This document shows, one piece after another, positions 7,701 through 15,743 of a stretch of 25,051 nt of DNA. The DNA lies in IMG/VR virus record IMGVR_UViG_3300031758_000537, positions 1 to 25,051 of that record; one strand, 5' to 3'. Position 1 is the first letter of the stretch. Each line of letters starts with the position of its first letter. Under the pieces are notes generated by a model. The model saw nothing but the letters and a program-made list of their open reading frames with translations. It had not been told where the DNA came from and ran no database searches. The translations under genes and the position numbers were made by a program. The stretch comes from a virus.

Positions 7701-10076
7701 AAAACAGGCGAATCTTATACTTCTGTAAGTACATTTGTAAGTGGTAAATCTGGTGGCGATTTTGAAGGAAAAAATCAATTAAGAGAAACAGCATTTAAGG
7801 TAGGTAATATCATTAATGGAATAGTAAGAGATTTCTTTAACGGCACTATTAAGTCATATTCTAATTACGCGGAAAATATGTCCCGTGACGATTACGATGA
7901 TATTATTAGGCAATTACAAGACGTAATTCAATATGCAAAAGACAAAGGATATTCTATTGTTACTAAGCCATTGATTATTGCAGACGATGTAAATAAAATT
8001 GCAGGTCAGCCAAACTTATTAATGGTTGATGAAAATGGTAAATTTTATGTTTACGATGTGGCTACATTAAGAAATACAAAAGGATTAGAAACAAAAGAGT
8101 TACTGAATAGAAGATACAAAGACAGACCAACAAACGCCGAAAGAATATCTGCTCAAGTAAACATATTGGCTGATATTTTAAATAACAAATACGGATTAGA
8201 AGTAGGTAGAGTTGGGGTAATTCCTTTTGATGTAGATTATGAAGTTTTATCAAAAGATAAACCTGTTCAAATTACTCATGCGGTAAGAACTAAAAGAGTT
8301 GACTTTAAGCGTAAACAAATATTGAAACCAACAGGCAAAACATCTACTGCGGAAGTAAAAGAAAAAGTAGAAGAAGTAAAACCTATTGAAAAGAAAGCAG
8401 AAGAAAAACCAAAAGAAGCTAAGCCTGCCGAGAAAGAAGTTGTTAAGGAAAAAGTAAAAACGGAAGAGGAAGAAGCGAAAGAGCAGTTAAAAGAAACCGA
8501 AAATTTATTATCAGGCGATGCTGAAAAAAATAGAAAAGCAGGCAAATTTGTAAAGAACGGAATTGAATTTGTAAGAAACAAAAAAGGCGAGGGAGAAAAA
8601 GGAAGTCAAGGTCAAGTTAGGTTTACTAATGAGGCAGGAGGAGCAGGAGTTGTTGTTCCGTTTAGGTATAAAATTATAGAAGCCGAAACGTTACAACCTT
8701 CTCATGAAGGAGGAATTAGAAACCCATTACACTTTATTCCTGAAGCACAACCTAAAAACAGAAACGATGCGGGAAGTTTGCAAGCAGAAGATAGTTTTGC
8801 TGAAAATCCAAGATTTAATGAATTAGGCGAAAACACAAATGCTTACAGTGGAGCTCCAATAGTTAATGAAAGAAACGAAGTTATTCAAGGAAACAATCGT
8901 TCGGCAGGATTAAGAAAAGGTTATAAGCAAGGAAATGAAAAGTATAAAAACGATTTAGTTGATAATGCTGAAAAATTTGGATTTACTAAAGAGCAAGTAT
9001 CTAAATTTAAAGAACCTATTCTTGTAAGAGAAACTGCTGTTACAGATGAATTTTCAATAGAGTTAGGAAACTACGATGCAAAAGATTTGGAAACAGGAGG
9101 TAAAAGAAGAATTGATTCTATTGCTGTTGTAAGAAGAATGCCTTTTGATGTAAAAGGTAAAATAGCAAACATATTATTTAGAGAAGAAGATAAAACATTA
9201 AATCAGGCTATTAGAGATAATATTAAGGATTTTATTAATTTAATTAATCCTTATTTGAATCAGGCGCAAAGAAACACTATATTCAAAGATGGTGAATTAA
9301 CTGAAGCTGGAGCAAAAGATTTAGAAAGTGTAGTTCAACAATTTTTGTATGACGGCGGAGATGTTGCGTTACCTGAATTGTTTGAATCATTGTCTTATAA
9401 TCAAAAGGAGGGAATTAAAAAATCGTTGCCAAATATATTTTCTGTTGGTTACGAAAAATCAATAATTCCTGAAATACAAGAAGCTATAATAGCTTTAAGT
9501 AGCTTTAATGCAAGTGGAGTTGATAAGATCAACAATTGGTTAACTCAACAAGACATGTTCGCTGAAGGTAAAACTCCAAAAGAAATATATACTCCCGTTG
9601 CAATAGAGTTAGCTAAATCATTAAATTCTGCTACATCACAAAAACAAATACAAAAGATTTTTGCTGAATACGCAAGTTTAGTAAAGGATAAGCCTGCCGA
9701 TATGTTTGATGAAGCAAAAAAGGGATTAACAAAAAAAGAAGGTATAAAACAAATATTTAACGTAGAATATGAAGAATCAAAAAAAATTAGTGAGAGAGGC
9801 GGTATTGAGATTGATAAAAAGCCGTCAGCCGAAGGAGGCGAAGATGTTGCCCAGCAAAAAGCAAAATCAGTCAAATCAATCTTTGATGAAGCCGTAAAGT
9901 TATTCTATAAGATACGCGGAACAGAAGGAGCTGCTAAAAAAAGAAATTTAACACAAGAACGTAAAGAACTTTTAAAAGAAAATCCTACTGTAAGGTTTAT
10001 AGATAACAATATAAGTTCTATCTTTGAACAATTAGAAAATAAAAACATTATTAAACGTAAGGGTAACTGCCCATAA
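4770..10076 (+). CDS. Large polyvalent protein with ddrB-type ParB domain and degenerate PD-(D/E)XK-like module
   Basis: The ATG at 4770, two bases after the previous stop, is preferred to a TTG six bases earlier, giving 1768 residues. Residues about 300-375 and 477-500 contain Ala/Gly-rich hydrophobic segments ('IFAAGIAMN', 'AVAATYALAASGLE', 'AAGGLIGGMGGSLF') that may insert in membrane. Residues about 972-1160 resemble a RecB-type nuclease fold (YTSVSTFVSG … IAGQPNLLMV … YVYDVATLRN), but its usual catalytic residues are replaced. A Lys/Glu-rich linker spans about 1191-1240. Residues about 1298-1440 match the ddrB-like ParB superfamily: 'YKIIEAETLQPSH', 'YSGAPIVNERNEVIQGNNRS'. The C-terminus is helical. 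Such multi-domain polyvalent proteins are known from phages and conjugative elements and are thought to enter the host with the DNA and counter defences. That role here is inferred. Confidence 0.82.
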   Translation: MGKKDVLNPIALQYGVTPKEENGEEENPIARDIRLGIIGGSRPTKIEELSLEELKQKNIEDFRQAEVQEEALRKDLDQYVGLNEQEKKYLIDKNLKGELKGADFSQTLFTMAGLMPEQQKVLTKDAKGNKIYADEKDMFDIIEEQKKDFNYDKLVSDLTSKTQTSSKNSYYMKDKGDGTLIAVPLAINEKPEAKDVKDAQVFSSLDDDAIGDSRLADIAKKAYNIIPSVAQGFISIPETVQGLVTGKTGGTYKLLKSILEESKFKTTQEYQKGILDTEKIDEFSDFLSKDVYDLSGDKILNTVVNVASSLAEFGLTRKMVPIKGKAGIFAAGIAMNIKEPLQAAEDAGVEGRGKYAVAATYALAASGLETFLGIEGKLFDDAATTAKKEMINKIIKDNVEVVGGKLTKESVENLYKETLKEIPSFYAKYAKNTVGDVTDEVVQNMMQNATQEIHDIVMRDEPEAAKFNTKFWSPKALGEYINSAAGGLIGGMGGSLFIKNKQSQTAYDAIKDGKENELKVQLTSGLKEGRLTQEDYDRAIFKIDSYKSYYEATKDRNVTDEEKRKIFDLTYEKENTKSGVERLKQNNPGGINDGLIAAKEQEVRDYTQQINDIWSTAEARTSESPVEEAKVEVPQWRTAMDDFSKEIGNKDKRQSINNSTRDQIQTVVGASPELNKLAEPFSVDFTSPHLPEESTIQIRNGILYEPYLVKQEGKEDVIETRQLPVYAMEDKDGGTWLFAVGQKTETGAEDVTYLIKLDEEGKYEGHQEFKYRTAKKNELTFDDIKPAFDKLGIQAASLTSEIKGIENIPQAEFEEVEEFEEIPEEKGIVESEQFKNVYEKVKAGVSKAKLKLLPNNTVGVTIDGEDVPFASQRYLNKEELPSGDVEVNVRVVENIDGKYGRGVLIETQEGVPLGYIRRAGKETGRVAAEKISPTEDVDIDVPVELSDVAKERLQQIEKDQENYELVEDELSRRYVNKKTGESYTSVSTFVSGKSGGDFEGKNQLRETAFKVGNIINGIVRDFFNGTIKSYSNYAENMSRDDYDDIIRQLQDVIQYAKDKGYSIVTKPLIIADDVNKIAGQPNLLMVDENGKFYVYDVATLRNTKGLETKELLNRRYKDRPTNAERISAQVNILADILNNKYGLEVGRVGVIPFDVDYEVLSKDKPVQITHAVRTKRVDFKRKQILKPTGKTSTAEVKEKVEEVKPIEKKAEEKPKEAKPAEKEVVKEKVKTEEEEAKEQLKETENLLSGDAEKNRKAGKFVKNGIEFVRNKKGEGEKGSQGQVRFTNEAGGAGVVVPFRYKIIEAETLQPSHEGGIRNPLHFIPEAQPKNRNDAGSLQAEDSFAENPRFNELGENTNAYSGAPIVNERNEVIQGNNRSAGLRKGYKQGNEKYKNDLVDNAEKFGFTKEQVSKFKEPILVRETAVTDEFSIELGNYDAKDLETGGKRRIDSIAVVRRMPFDVKGKIANILFREEDKTLNQAIRDNIKDFINLINPYLNQAQRNTIFKDGELTEAGAKDLESVVQQFLYDGGDVALPELFESLSYNQKEGIKKSLPNIFSVGYEKSIIPEIQEAIIALSSFNASGVDKINNWLTQQDMFAEGKTPKEIYTPVAIELAKSLNSATSQKQIQKIFAEYASLVKDKPADMFDEAKKGLTKKEGIKQIFNVEYEESKKISERGGIEIDKKPSAEGGEDVAQQKAKSVKSIFDEAVKLFYKIRGTEGAAKKRNLTQERKELLKENPTVRFIDNNISSIFEQLENKNIIKRKGNCP

Positions 10077-10087
10077 AATAAAACAAA

Positions 10088-10591
10088 ATGAAAAAACCTA
10101 AAAAATTACCACAAGAAATTGTAGATTTATTACTGCCAAGATTAAAGGACGAGTTTACTGCTTATTATCATTATAGGGCGCTTTCTAACTATTGTCAAGG
10201 TGTAGGGTTTATGAAGGCTGCAAAGTTCTTTCAGGGAGAATCTGATAACGAATTAGGACATGCTAAAAAGATTGAAAACTATTTAGTTGATTGGAATGTA
10301 AATCCACAATTACCAAAAATTGATGAACCTAAGATTGAGTTCAAAGGATTGTTAGAAGGTATTGAAATGTCTTATAGTATTGAATACGCTTTGTACGAAG
10401 ATTACGAAGATACATCAATGAAAATTTTCAAAGAGGGTGATGTTTGTACTTTTGACTTTTTACAATTTTTCAGAACCGAACAAACTGCTGCTGTTGCAGA
10501 ATACTCTGATATGTTAAATATGTTAGAAGGAACTGATACTGCAAGTAAATTTGAATTATTAATGCTTGAAGAAAAATTATTTGGAGAATAA
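10088..10591 (+). CDS. Phage-encoded ferritin (bacterial non-haem ferritin type)
   Basis: A 167-residue four-helix protein, the normal length for ferritin. It keeps the ferroxidase ligands by alignment to E. coli FtnA: E22, E55 and H58 ('ESDNELGHAKK'), E99, plus E131 and Q132 in 'FLQFFRTEQ'. The typical 'LPKIDEPKIEF' segment between helices B and C and 'TFDFLQFF' are present. Known role of the family: oxidise Fe(II) and store iron in a 24-subunit shell. The FtnA third-site residues E129/E130 are Ala here (A134, A135). The gene starts 11 bases after the polyvalent protein stop behind an A-rich leader (AATAAAACAAAATG), and its stop overlaps the next start as TAATG. It is thus made with virion or injected proteins, not with metabolic genes. 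Confidence 0.93.
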   Translation: MKKPKKLPQEIVDLLLPRLKDEFTAYYHYRALSNYCQGVGFMKAAKFFQGESDNELGHAKKIENYLVDWNVNPQLPKIDEPKIEFKGLLEGIEMSYSIEYALYEDYEDTSMKIFKEGDVCTFDFLQFFRTEQTAAVAEYSDMLNMLEGTDTASKFELLMLEEKLFGE

Positions 10592-13500
10592 TGGCTAATT
10601 GTATTATTGTATATAATGGCAAAGAATATGACTACGCTGCGTTCGCAACAATGTTGCACGATGGCTTATTGCAGAAATTTGTATCCGATAAAGCCGTAAA
10701 TAAAAACGAGCTTAAAGGCGACAAAACTTTCTTAAAAGAAGCTGTTAAACGTAGAGAGCAAGTTCGTGAGAAAATCAACAAAGTGGTTGATGCTCTTAAA
10801 AAAGCAAATCCTAATTTAGTAATAGAGGAGGACGAAACTATTGTTGATAAAGATGGTCAACCATTGGCGGGTATCGTTATGAAAGACAAAGACGGTAAAG
10901 TAGTAGTTAAGATTAATCCTAATTACGCCGGATTAGATACTCCTATTCACGAGGTAGGTCATATATTCATTGATGCCATTGGTTACGATAATAAAGTAAT
11001 ACAAGCTGCTATTAACCAACTAAAAGATACTAAACTTTGGAATGATACAAAGAAAAGGTATCCTGAATTAAGTGAAAAGAATTTAGGCAAAGAGGTGTTG
11101 GCTGAAGCTATTGGTAGAGAAGGTGCTGACATATTTGAAAAAGACGAGCAAAAGAGTAAGTTCAAACAATTTTTGGATTACATCTTTGACAGGGTTAAGA
11201 GTTTATTTGGTATTCAAAAGAATCTTGCAAAAGAATTAGCTAAACAAGTATTGGCAGGTAAGTTTGAAGTTGCTGAATTAGAAGAAGAATCATACGAGCA
11301 AAGGACTGGTAAAACTCCTAAATTGACGCGTTCTGAATTTTTCAGTAAGGCTTACGGAAGAGTAGGTATGCAGTTAGAAACATTTGAAACAGAAATTGCA
11401 AGACTTGAAAACAAATTAAGACAGACGCTTACTGTATCTGAAAGAAAAGAAACTCAAAAGAAATACGATATTGCTAAATCAAGATTAGAAGATTTTGAAA
11501 AGGCTTTTAAAAAATATTCATTTGATTACAATAAGATAAACCGATTAAGGTTGTCGGAGGGTGATTTAGATAATAAGAGTTTAGACGAACTAACCGATTT
11601 ATATAACTTAACGGTAGAGTTTGATCCTAATTCTGACAATGCCTTTTTAGCAGAGGTAAAATACAGAATAGCTTATTTAGTTTCTGAAAAACAAAGAGAG
11701 TTTTTAGAAAACAAAGGTGCGGATGTTTCTCGTGCTAAATTTGAAGATTTAAAAGGTAAGGACGTTATCATGAAGGCTTTAGGTCACATGAGTGAAGCTT
11801 TCCCTGAATTGCAGTCGTTAAGCAAAATGTACGACAAGCAGGTTAATGATATGCAGACCGAAAGGAATGAGAAAAAACAAAAGTTACAAGAACTTGCGAA
11901 AGATGTTATTGCAGAAGAAAGTAAAAACATAGGCGTTAAGGTTAAAGACTTTACAGTAGGTAACGCTCACAAATTCTTTGCGTGGATGGATGCGGGTAAC
12001 GGAGAATATATTTCTATTGCAAAGGCAAGAAGTATGAGTGAGGCAAAAGGTAAGTTCTTAGAGTATATGTTAAAGCTCAAAGAAGATTACAAAGACTTAC
12101 AAGAAAAAACTCCTGCTGGATATAGTCCTTTGGAGGTAATTATGACTGACCCTAGTGTTGTAGAGAAATTTGAATCAAGCGGAATAGTAGGCGCTGCGCA
12201 ACAATATTTAGGTACAAACGAAAGATTACGTCAAGTTAAAATAAAATACACTGATAGTAATGGTAAAACATCTTTAAAGACTTTTGGAGAAATAGAACAA
12301 GAGTTACAAAAAGATTCTAAGGCAGGTAAAATATCAAAAGCTATTGCAGTATCAAAATCACTTTATTACAACCGTAAAGCAAAGGCTTTATTGAAAAAAG
12401 GTGTAGATGAAAGTGGCGAAGAAATAAACGCTTTACGTGCCGATTATATGCTTAATAAGCAAGGTAAGTTAGTCAATAAGTTTGGATTAAAAAGACCTGT
12501 TGATTTTGATTACTCACGTAATTTTTATGCTGCTGCGGTGCAGTATATTGATGATATGACTTGGAATAAGTATATTCAACCAATAGTTCCTGTTGTAGAA
12601 TCAATAGAGCATTTTAACAACACTACTGGTATTGATAGAGCGCCAAAACCAAACATTGTAAAATGGTTACAGATTTGGAAAAAGATGCACGTTTATCAAG
12701 AAAGACAAGACACTTTATTGCCTCCTGAAGTAAACTACTTAATGAGAACATTAAGACACATGACTTCATTAATACGATTAGGGTTTAACGCAAAAGCATC
12801 TTTAGTCAACTTAATAGCAGGTCAACAGAATAACTTCCGTGAATTAGGCGGTAAGGCATTGGTTAAAGGTCAATTAAGAATGTTAACGCCGACAAAAGGT
12901 GGAGCAATGAAATACTCTACTAAGGCATTTAATATGGTTAAAAAATATAATGTTGTTTCTACTGATTACGATGAAAAAGCAACGGTATCTGCAACAGGTA
13001 TTTTCAATACATTAGCTCAAGGATTAACGGTATTAGCCGAACATAATATTCAGGGAGCAATGTTCTTAGGGCAATTTTCTACTGCTGAATGGAATGATTT
13101 TGATAGTCAAGGAAATTACAAAGGTAGTGATCCTAATATGGCTCAAAAGATTGAAGAATATAAGAAAAGAACTTCTGATACTCATGGTAAGTACGCTGCG
13201 AAAGATAGAAGAAACTTTGAGTATTTTGAATTAGGTAAATTTATCGGGCAGTTTAAAACATGGGTTCCTGATTGGTGGAAGCAAAGATTTGGTAGCCGAT
13301 ATATTGACAGGGACGGAAAAGAACATTACGGAAGCTGGAGAGTTATTCAGTATGAGGGATTAAAGCAAATAAGAAAAGATATAGTTGACCCTGATTTTTG
13401 GAGGTCTGATAAGGCTTCAGCGGTTGCAATGAGAAAAAATTTAAGGTCTGCATTAATGATGGGAGCTTTATTAGCTGTATCATTAGGTGGCGATGACGAT

Positions 13501-13779
13501 GAAAGAAAACGTAAAAAAGGCGATGTGCTTTCTCAATCAATAAACAACTTAACTTTTATATTCAATCCTGAACAAGCTAAATTTATGATTAAACAATCTG
13601 CGGCAGGTACAGGATTATTATATGACTTTATAGATGCTTTAGATAGCGGAATAAAAGCTGAAAGATATAAGTCAAAAACAAGTAAACACGACAAAGGTGA
13701 CTTAGTAGCGTTTGATAAGGCTACAAGGTTAATACCGGGAACGAAAGTTATTAACGATATAACAGAAGAAAAAAAATAA
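10591..13779 (+). CDS. Polyvalent protein with N-terminal zincin metalloprotease domain
   Basis: A 1062-residue protein whose ATG overlaps the ferritin stop (TAATG), so translation is probably coupled. Residues about 85-215 form a zincin domain with H120-E121-V122-G123-H124 and a candidate third zinc ligand E172 in 'EVLAEAIGRE', like the MPTase domain of polyvalent proteins. A helical middle (about 220-640) is rich in Lys/Glu. Residues about 724-754 have 'LIRLGFNAKASLVNLIAGQ', a hydrophobic segment of a type seen in injected phage proteins. Near 950-970 a short hydrophobic helix 'ALMMGALLAVSLGG' is followed by a charged run DDDERKRKK. The protease may act on itself, on the neighbouring polyvalent protein, or on host proteins after entry. 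Catalytic residues are seen; targets are unknown. Confidence 0.82.
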   Translation: MANCIIVYNGKEYDYAAFATMLHDGLLQKFVSDKAVNKNELKGDKTFLKEAVKRREQVREKINKVVDALKKANPNLVIEEDETIVDKDGQPLAGIVMKDKDGKVVVKINPNYAGLDTPIHEVGHIFIDAIGYDNKVIQAAINQLKDTKLWNDTKKRYPELSEKNLGKEVLAEAIGREGADIFEKDEQKSKFKQFLDYIFDRVKSLFGIQKNLAKELAKQVLAGKFEVAELEEESYEQRTGKTPKLTRSEFFSKAYGRVGMQLETFETEIARLENKLRQTLTVSERKETQKKYDIAKSRLEDFEKAFKKYSFDYNKINRLRLSEGDLDNKSLDELTDLYNLTVEFDPNSDNAFLAEVKYRIAYLVSEKQREFLENKGADVSRAKFEDLKGKDVIMKALGHMSEAFPELQSLSKMYDKQVNDMQTERNEKKQKLQELAKDVIAEESKNIGVKVKDFTVGNAHKFFAWMDAGNGEYISIAKARSMSEAKGKFLEYMLKLKEDYKDLQEKTPAGYSPLEVIMTDPSVVEKFESSGIVGAAQQYLGTNERLRQVKIKYTDSNGKTSLKTFGEIEQELQKDSKAGKISKAIAVSKSLYYNRKAKALLKKGVDESGEEINALRADYMLNKQGKLVNKFGLKRPVDFDYSRNFYAAAVQYIDDMTWNKYIQPIVPVVESIEHFNNTTGIDRAPKPNIVKWLQIWKKMHVYQERQDTLLPPEVNYLMRTLRHMTSLIRLGFNAKASLVNLIAGQQNNFRELGGKALVKGQLRMLTPTKGGAMKYSTKAFNMVKKYNVVSTDYDEKATVSATGIFNTLAQGLTVLAEHNIQGAMFLGQFSTAEWNDFDSQGNYKGSDPNMAQKIEEYKKRTSDTHGKYAAKDRRNFEYFELGKFIGQFKTWVPDWWKQRFGSRYIDRDGKEHYGSWRVIQYEGLKQIRKDIVDPDFWRSDKASAVAMRKNLRSALMMGALLAVSLGGDDDERKRKKGDVLSQSINNLTFIFNPEQAKFMIKQSAAGTGLLYDFIDALDSGIKAERYKSKTSKHDKGDLVAFDKATRLIPGTKVINDITEEKK

Positions 13780-13795
13780 TTAATAAATTTGAAAC

Positions 13796-14458
13796 ATGGC
13801 ATTAGTATTAAAATCAACTGTAACAGTAATAGATGGTTGTTACGGTTTTAACTTTATAGATAGTACAGGAGATTACTCCGAAGAAAATCCCGGAGGATAC
13901 GGAGGCGATAATCCTAAAATAGACAGCGTTCTTAATTGCACGATAAAAGTTTATCCTCCAAACTCTACAATTCCTTATGTATTTTATTTTGAATGGGATA
14001 AATTTACATACAATTATACACTAGCTACATTAACAAAGCCTGATGGAACTGTTGTAGATATTTTAGCGGATGTATCAAGTTTGTATTTTCCTTTTTCGGT
14101 AGATAACGAATTTGAAATAAAAGAAACATATTTAGACTACGAAGACAATACATCAATAATTGATGGCGCGTGGACTATAAATTATGAAATTATAGTTGAA
14201 GAAGGAGAAGATGTTGAAATTACTTATTCTACTAACAGCTATCAATTAACAACTTGCGGTGCTTGCTGCTGTATTCAGAAATTATTCATTAATTTACCTG
14301 ATTGCGGTTGTGACGATGGTTATTTTAGAACTGCTCAATTGGCGGACGCTTATTTGAACTCGGCTATTTATTCAGCTAACATGGGTTACATGGAAAGAGC
14401 TCAAAAGAATATAGATAAAGCAAATGAAATTTGTAGTGGTAATTGTAAAACGTGTTAA
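13796..14458 (+). CDS. Cys-rich virion or appendage protein, function unknown
   Basis: The 220-residue protein has a beta-rich, aromatic N-terminal part (about 1-150, many Tyr/Thr/Asp) and a Cys-rich C-terminal part (about 155-220) with 'TTCGACCCIQKL', 'LPDCGCDDGYF' and the end 'CSGNCKTC'. The C-terminal part also contains a short helical 'LADAYLNSAIYSANMGYMERAQKNIDKANEI'-type stretch resembling a hairpin of helices. There is no signal peptide. Clustered Cys pairs could bind a metal or form disulfides after release. It lies directly before the fibre gene, whose product starts with a similar Cys-rich run, so an adaptor or fibre-base role is likely. This role is inferred from context only. Confidence 0.6.
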   Translation: MALVLKSTVTVIDGCYGFNFIDSTGDYSEENPGGYGGDNPKIDSVLNCTIKVYPPNSTIPYVFYFEWDKFTYNYTLATLTKPDGTVVDILADVSSLYFPFSVDNEFEIKETYLDYEDNTSIIDGAWTINYEIIVEEGEDVEITYSTNSYQLTTCGACCCIQKLFINLPDCGCDDGYFRTAQLADAYLNSAIYSANMGYMERAQKNIDKANEICSGNCKTC

Positions 14459-14475
14459 TTTAAAAAATAAAAGAA

Positions 14476-15354
14476 ATGAGTTGTAGTTGTAATATTAGCT
14501 GTAATTGTAATACGGTAATTCAAAAAGGAGATATAGGACCTCAAGGTCCAATTGGTCCACAAGGACCGCAAGGGGTACAAGGTGAACAGGGCGAACCGGG
14601 TGAAAATGGAAATACAATATTGAACGGAACTACTGATCCTTTGTTTCAAGGAGAAATTGGTGATTTTTATATAAACACAGCTACCAATGAATTGTATGGT
14701 CCTAAAACAGAATCAGGATGGGGGAGCCCAACAAGTTTAATTGGTCCACAAGGTCCTCCGGGTCCAAGTGGAAATTGTTGTTTTGAATATGAAATAGGGG
14801 AATATGTAAGTGCTGAAGGCGGAGTAGTGTTTCATAGATGGTTATCAACTACTTCTTACGGTATTCCTGAAAACGGAACAGTTCAAAATTACTTAATTGT
14901 ATCATTAGAAGACGTTTCTACAACAATGGAATGGATAAACGTAGCTTTAGATACTACATATATATCAGGAGCAACAAGTAATTGGAACGGTGAATCAAAC
15001 ACGAACGCTATTATGACCGCAGGGGCAACAAGTGGAGCTGCTTATGATTGCTCTAACTTTACAGGCGGAGGAAAATCTGATTGGTATTTACCTGCAATAG
15101 ATGAAATGTGGAAATTATACAATAATAGATGGGAAGTTAATCGCGGATTAGCAAGTGTATCTCCAACAGCTTACGATTTAATAGGGTATAAAGTTAGTTA
15201 TTGGACAAGTAATAATGATAGTAACGATGCTACAACCGCTTATCTATTTTATACAGGACCAAGTTCTTCTCCGGGTAATCCTACTTTTCAGCAATTATTA
15301 AAGTCTGATTTATATGATGTAAGAGCAGTTAGAAAATTTACATTTACGCCTTAA
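14476..15354 (+). CDS. Collagen-like tail fibre with DUF1566/Lcl-type lectin-like C-terminus
   Basis: A 292-residue fibre. It opens with MSCSCNISCNCN, then has nine collagen triplets at residues 18-45 (GDIGPQGPIGPQGPQG…), a linker with 'GDFYINTATNELYGPKT' and 'GWGSPTSL' that commonly joins collagen-like segments in Bacteroidota proteins, and a second short triplet run (GPQGPPGPSG). Residues about 105-292 look like the DUF1566/Lcl C-terminal domain, related to C-type-lectin folds: 'SDWYLPAIDEMWKLYN', 'YWTSNNDSND' and the terminal 'YDVRAVRKF'. The collagen part should trimerise and the C-terminal domain should bind the host surface. It is near the end of the late block, as fibre genes often are. 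An Asn-rich loop is notable. Confidence 0.85.
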   Translation: MSCSCNISCNCNTVIQKGDIGPQGPIGPQGPQGVQGEQGEPGENGNTILNGTTDPLFQGEIGDFYINTATNELYGPKTESGWGSPTSLIGPQGPPGPSGNCCFEYEIGEYVSAEGGVVFHRWLSTTSYGIPENGTVQNYLIVSLEDVSTTMEWINVALDTTYISGATSNWNGESNTNAIMTAGATSGAAYDCSNFTGGGKSDWYLPAIDEMWKLYNNRWEVNRGLASVSPTAYDLIGYKVSYWTSNNDSNDATTAYLFYTGPSSSPGNPTFQQLLKSDLYDVRAVRKFTFTP

Positions 15355-15365
15355 TATAAATTAAT

Positions 15366-15680
15366 ATGTTTGAATACGTAAATCCTCAATTGCAAACAAG
15401 TACGGTAAATACTGTATTGATTCTTAAATCATGGTTAGCAAATAAGTCTGTTGAAACAATAACAAAAGAGCAGATGGGTGAAGATATTTGTGAGTGTTGT
15501 AATGGTAAATTAGTATTAGCTACTAAATACATTCAATATATGCAATGTTATCAATTTTCTTATTATGAAATAAATGAAGAAAAAGAATTGGTAATTGTAA
15601 ATCCTTATAATTGTTTAACTGAAAAAGAGTTGAAAACTTTGTTAGAAAAATCTAATATACTTACTACACAGAAATGCTAA
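15366..15680 (+). CDS. Small unknown protein at the end of the late block
   Basis: The protein has 104 residues, with an ATG 12 bases after the fibre stop behind an A/T-rich leader. The N-terminal half is helical (LQTSTVNTVLILKSWLANKS), the middle has a 'CECC' cluster, and the C-terminal part has 'LTEKELKTLLEKSNIL'. No known family is recognised. It is the last gene before the convergent terminator. Its Cys cluster resembles in style the two Cys-rich proteins just upstream, so it may belong with the fibre assembly genes, or it may be a small late regulator. Evidence for being real: good spacing, same strand, consistent codon use. Confidence 0.6.
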   Translation: MFEYVNPQLQTSTVNTVLILKSWLANKSVETITKEQMGEDICECCNGKLVLATKYIQYMQCYQFSYYEINEEKELVIVNPYNCLTEKELKTLLEKSNILTTQKC

Positions 15681-15743
15681 AAAGTATTATCTTTGTAAAG
15701 ATTTCTTCATAGTTGTTTTAATTAGATTGATTAATTAGTTCTT

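Noticed and set aside
8276-8581. 101-residue - strand Ser/Phe-rich frame
   Set aside because: It is the complement of the Lys/Glu-rich linker of the polyvalent protein; complements of AAA/GAA runs give Phe/Ser frames.
13784-13791. TAAATTTG, a match to the -7 consensus before the Cys-rich protein gene
   Set aside because: No -33 element, and transcription would start at the ATG itself. AT-rich DNA gives such matches often.
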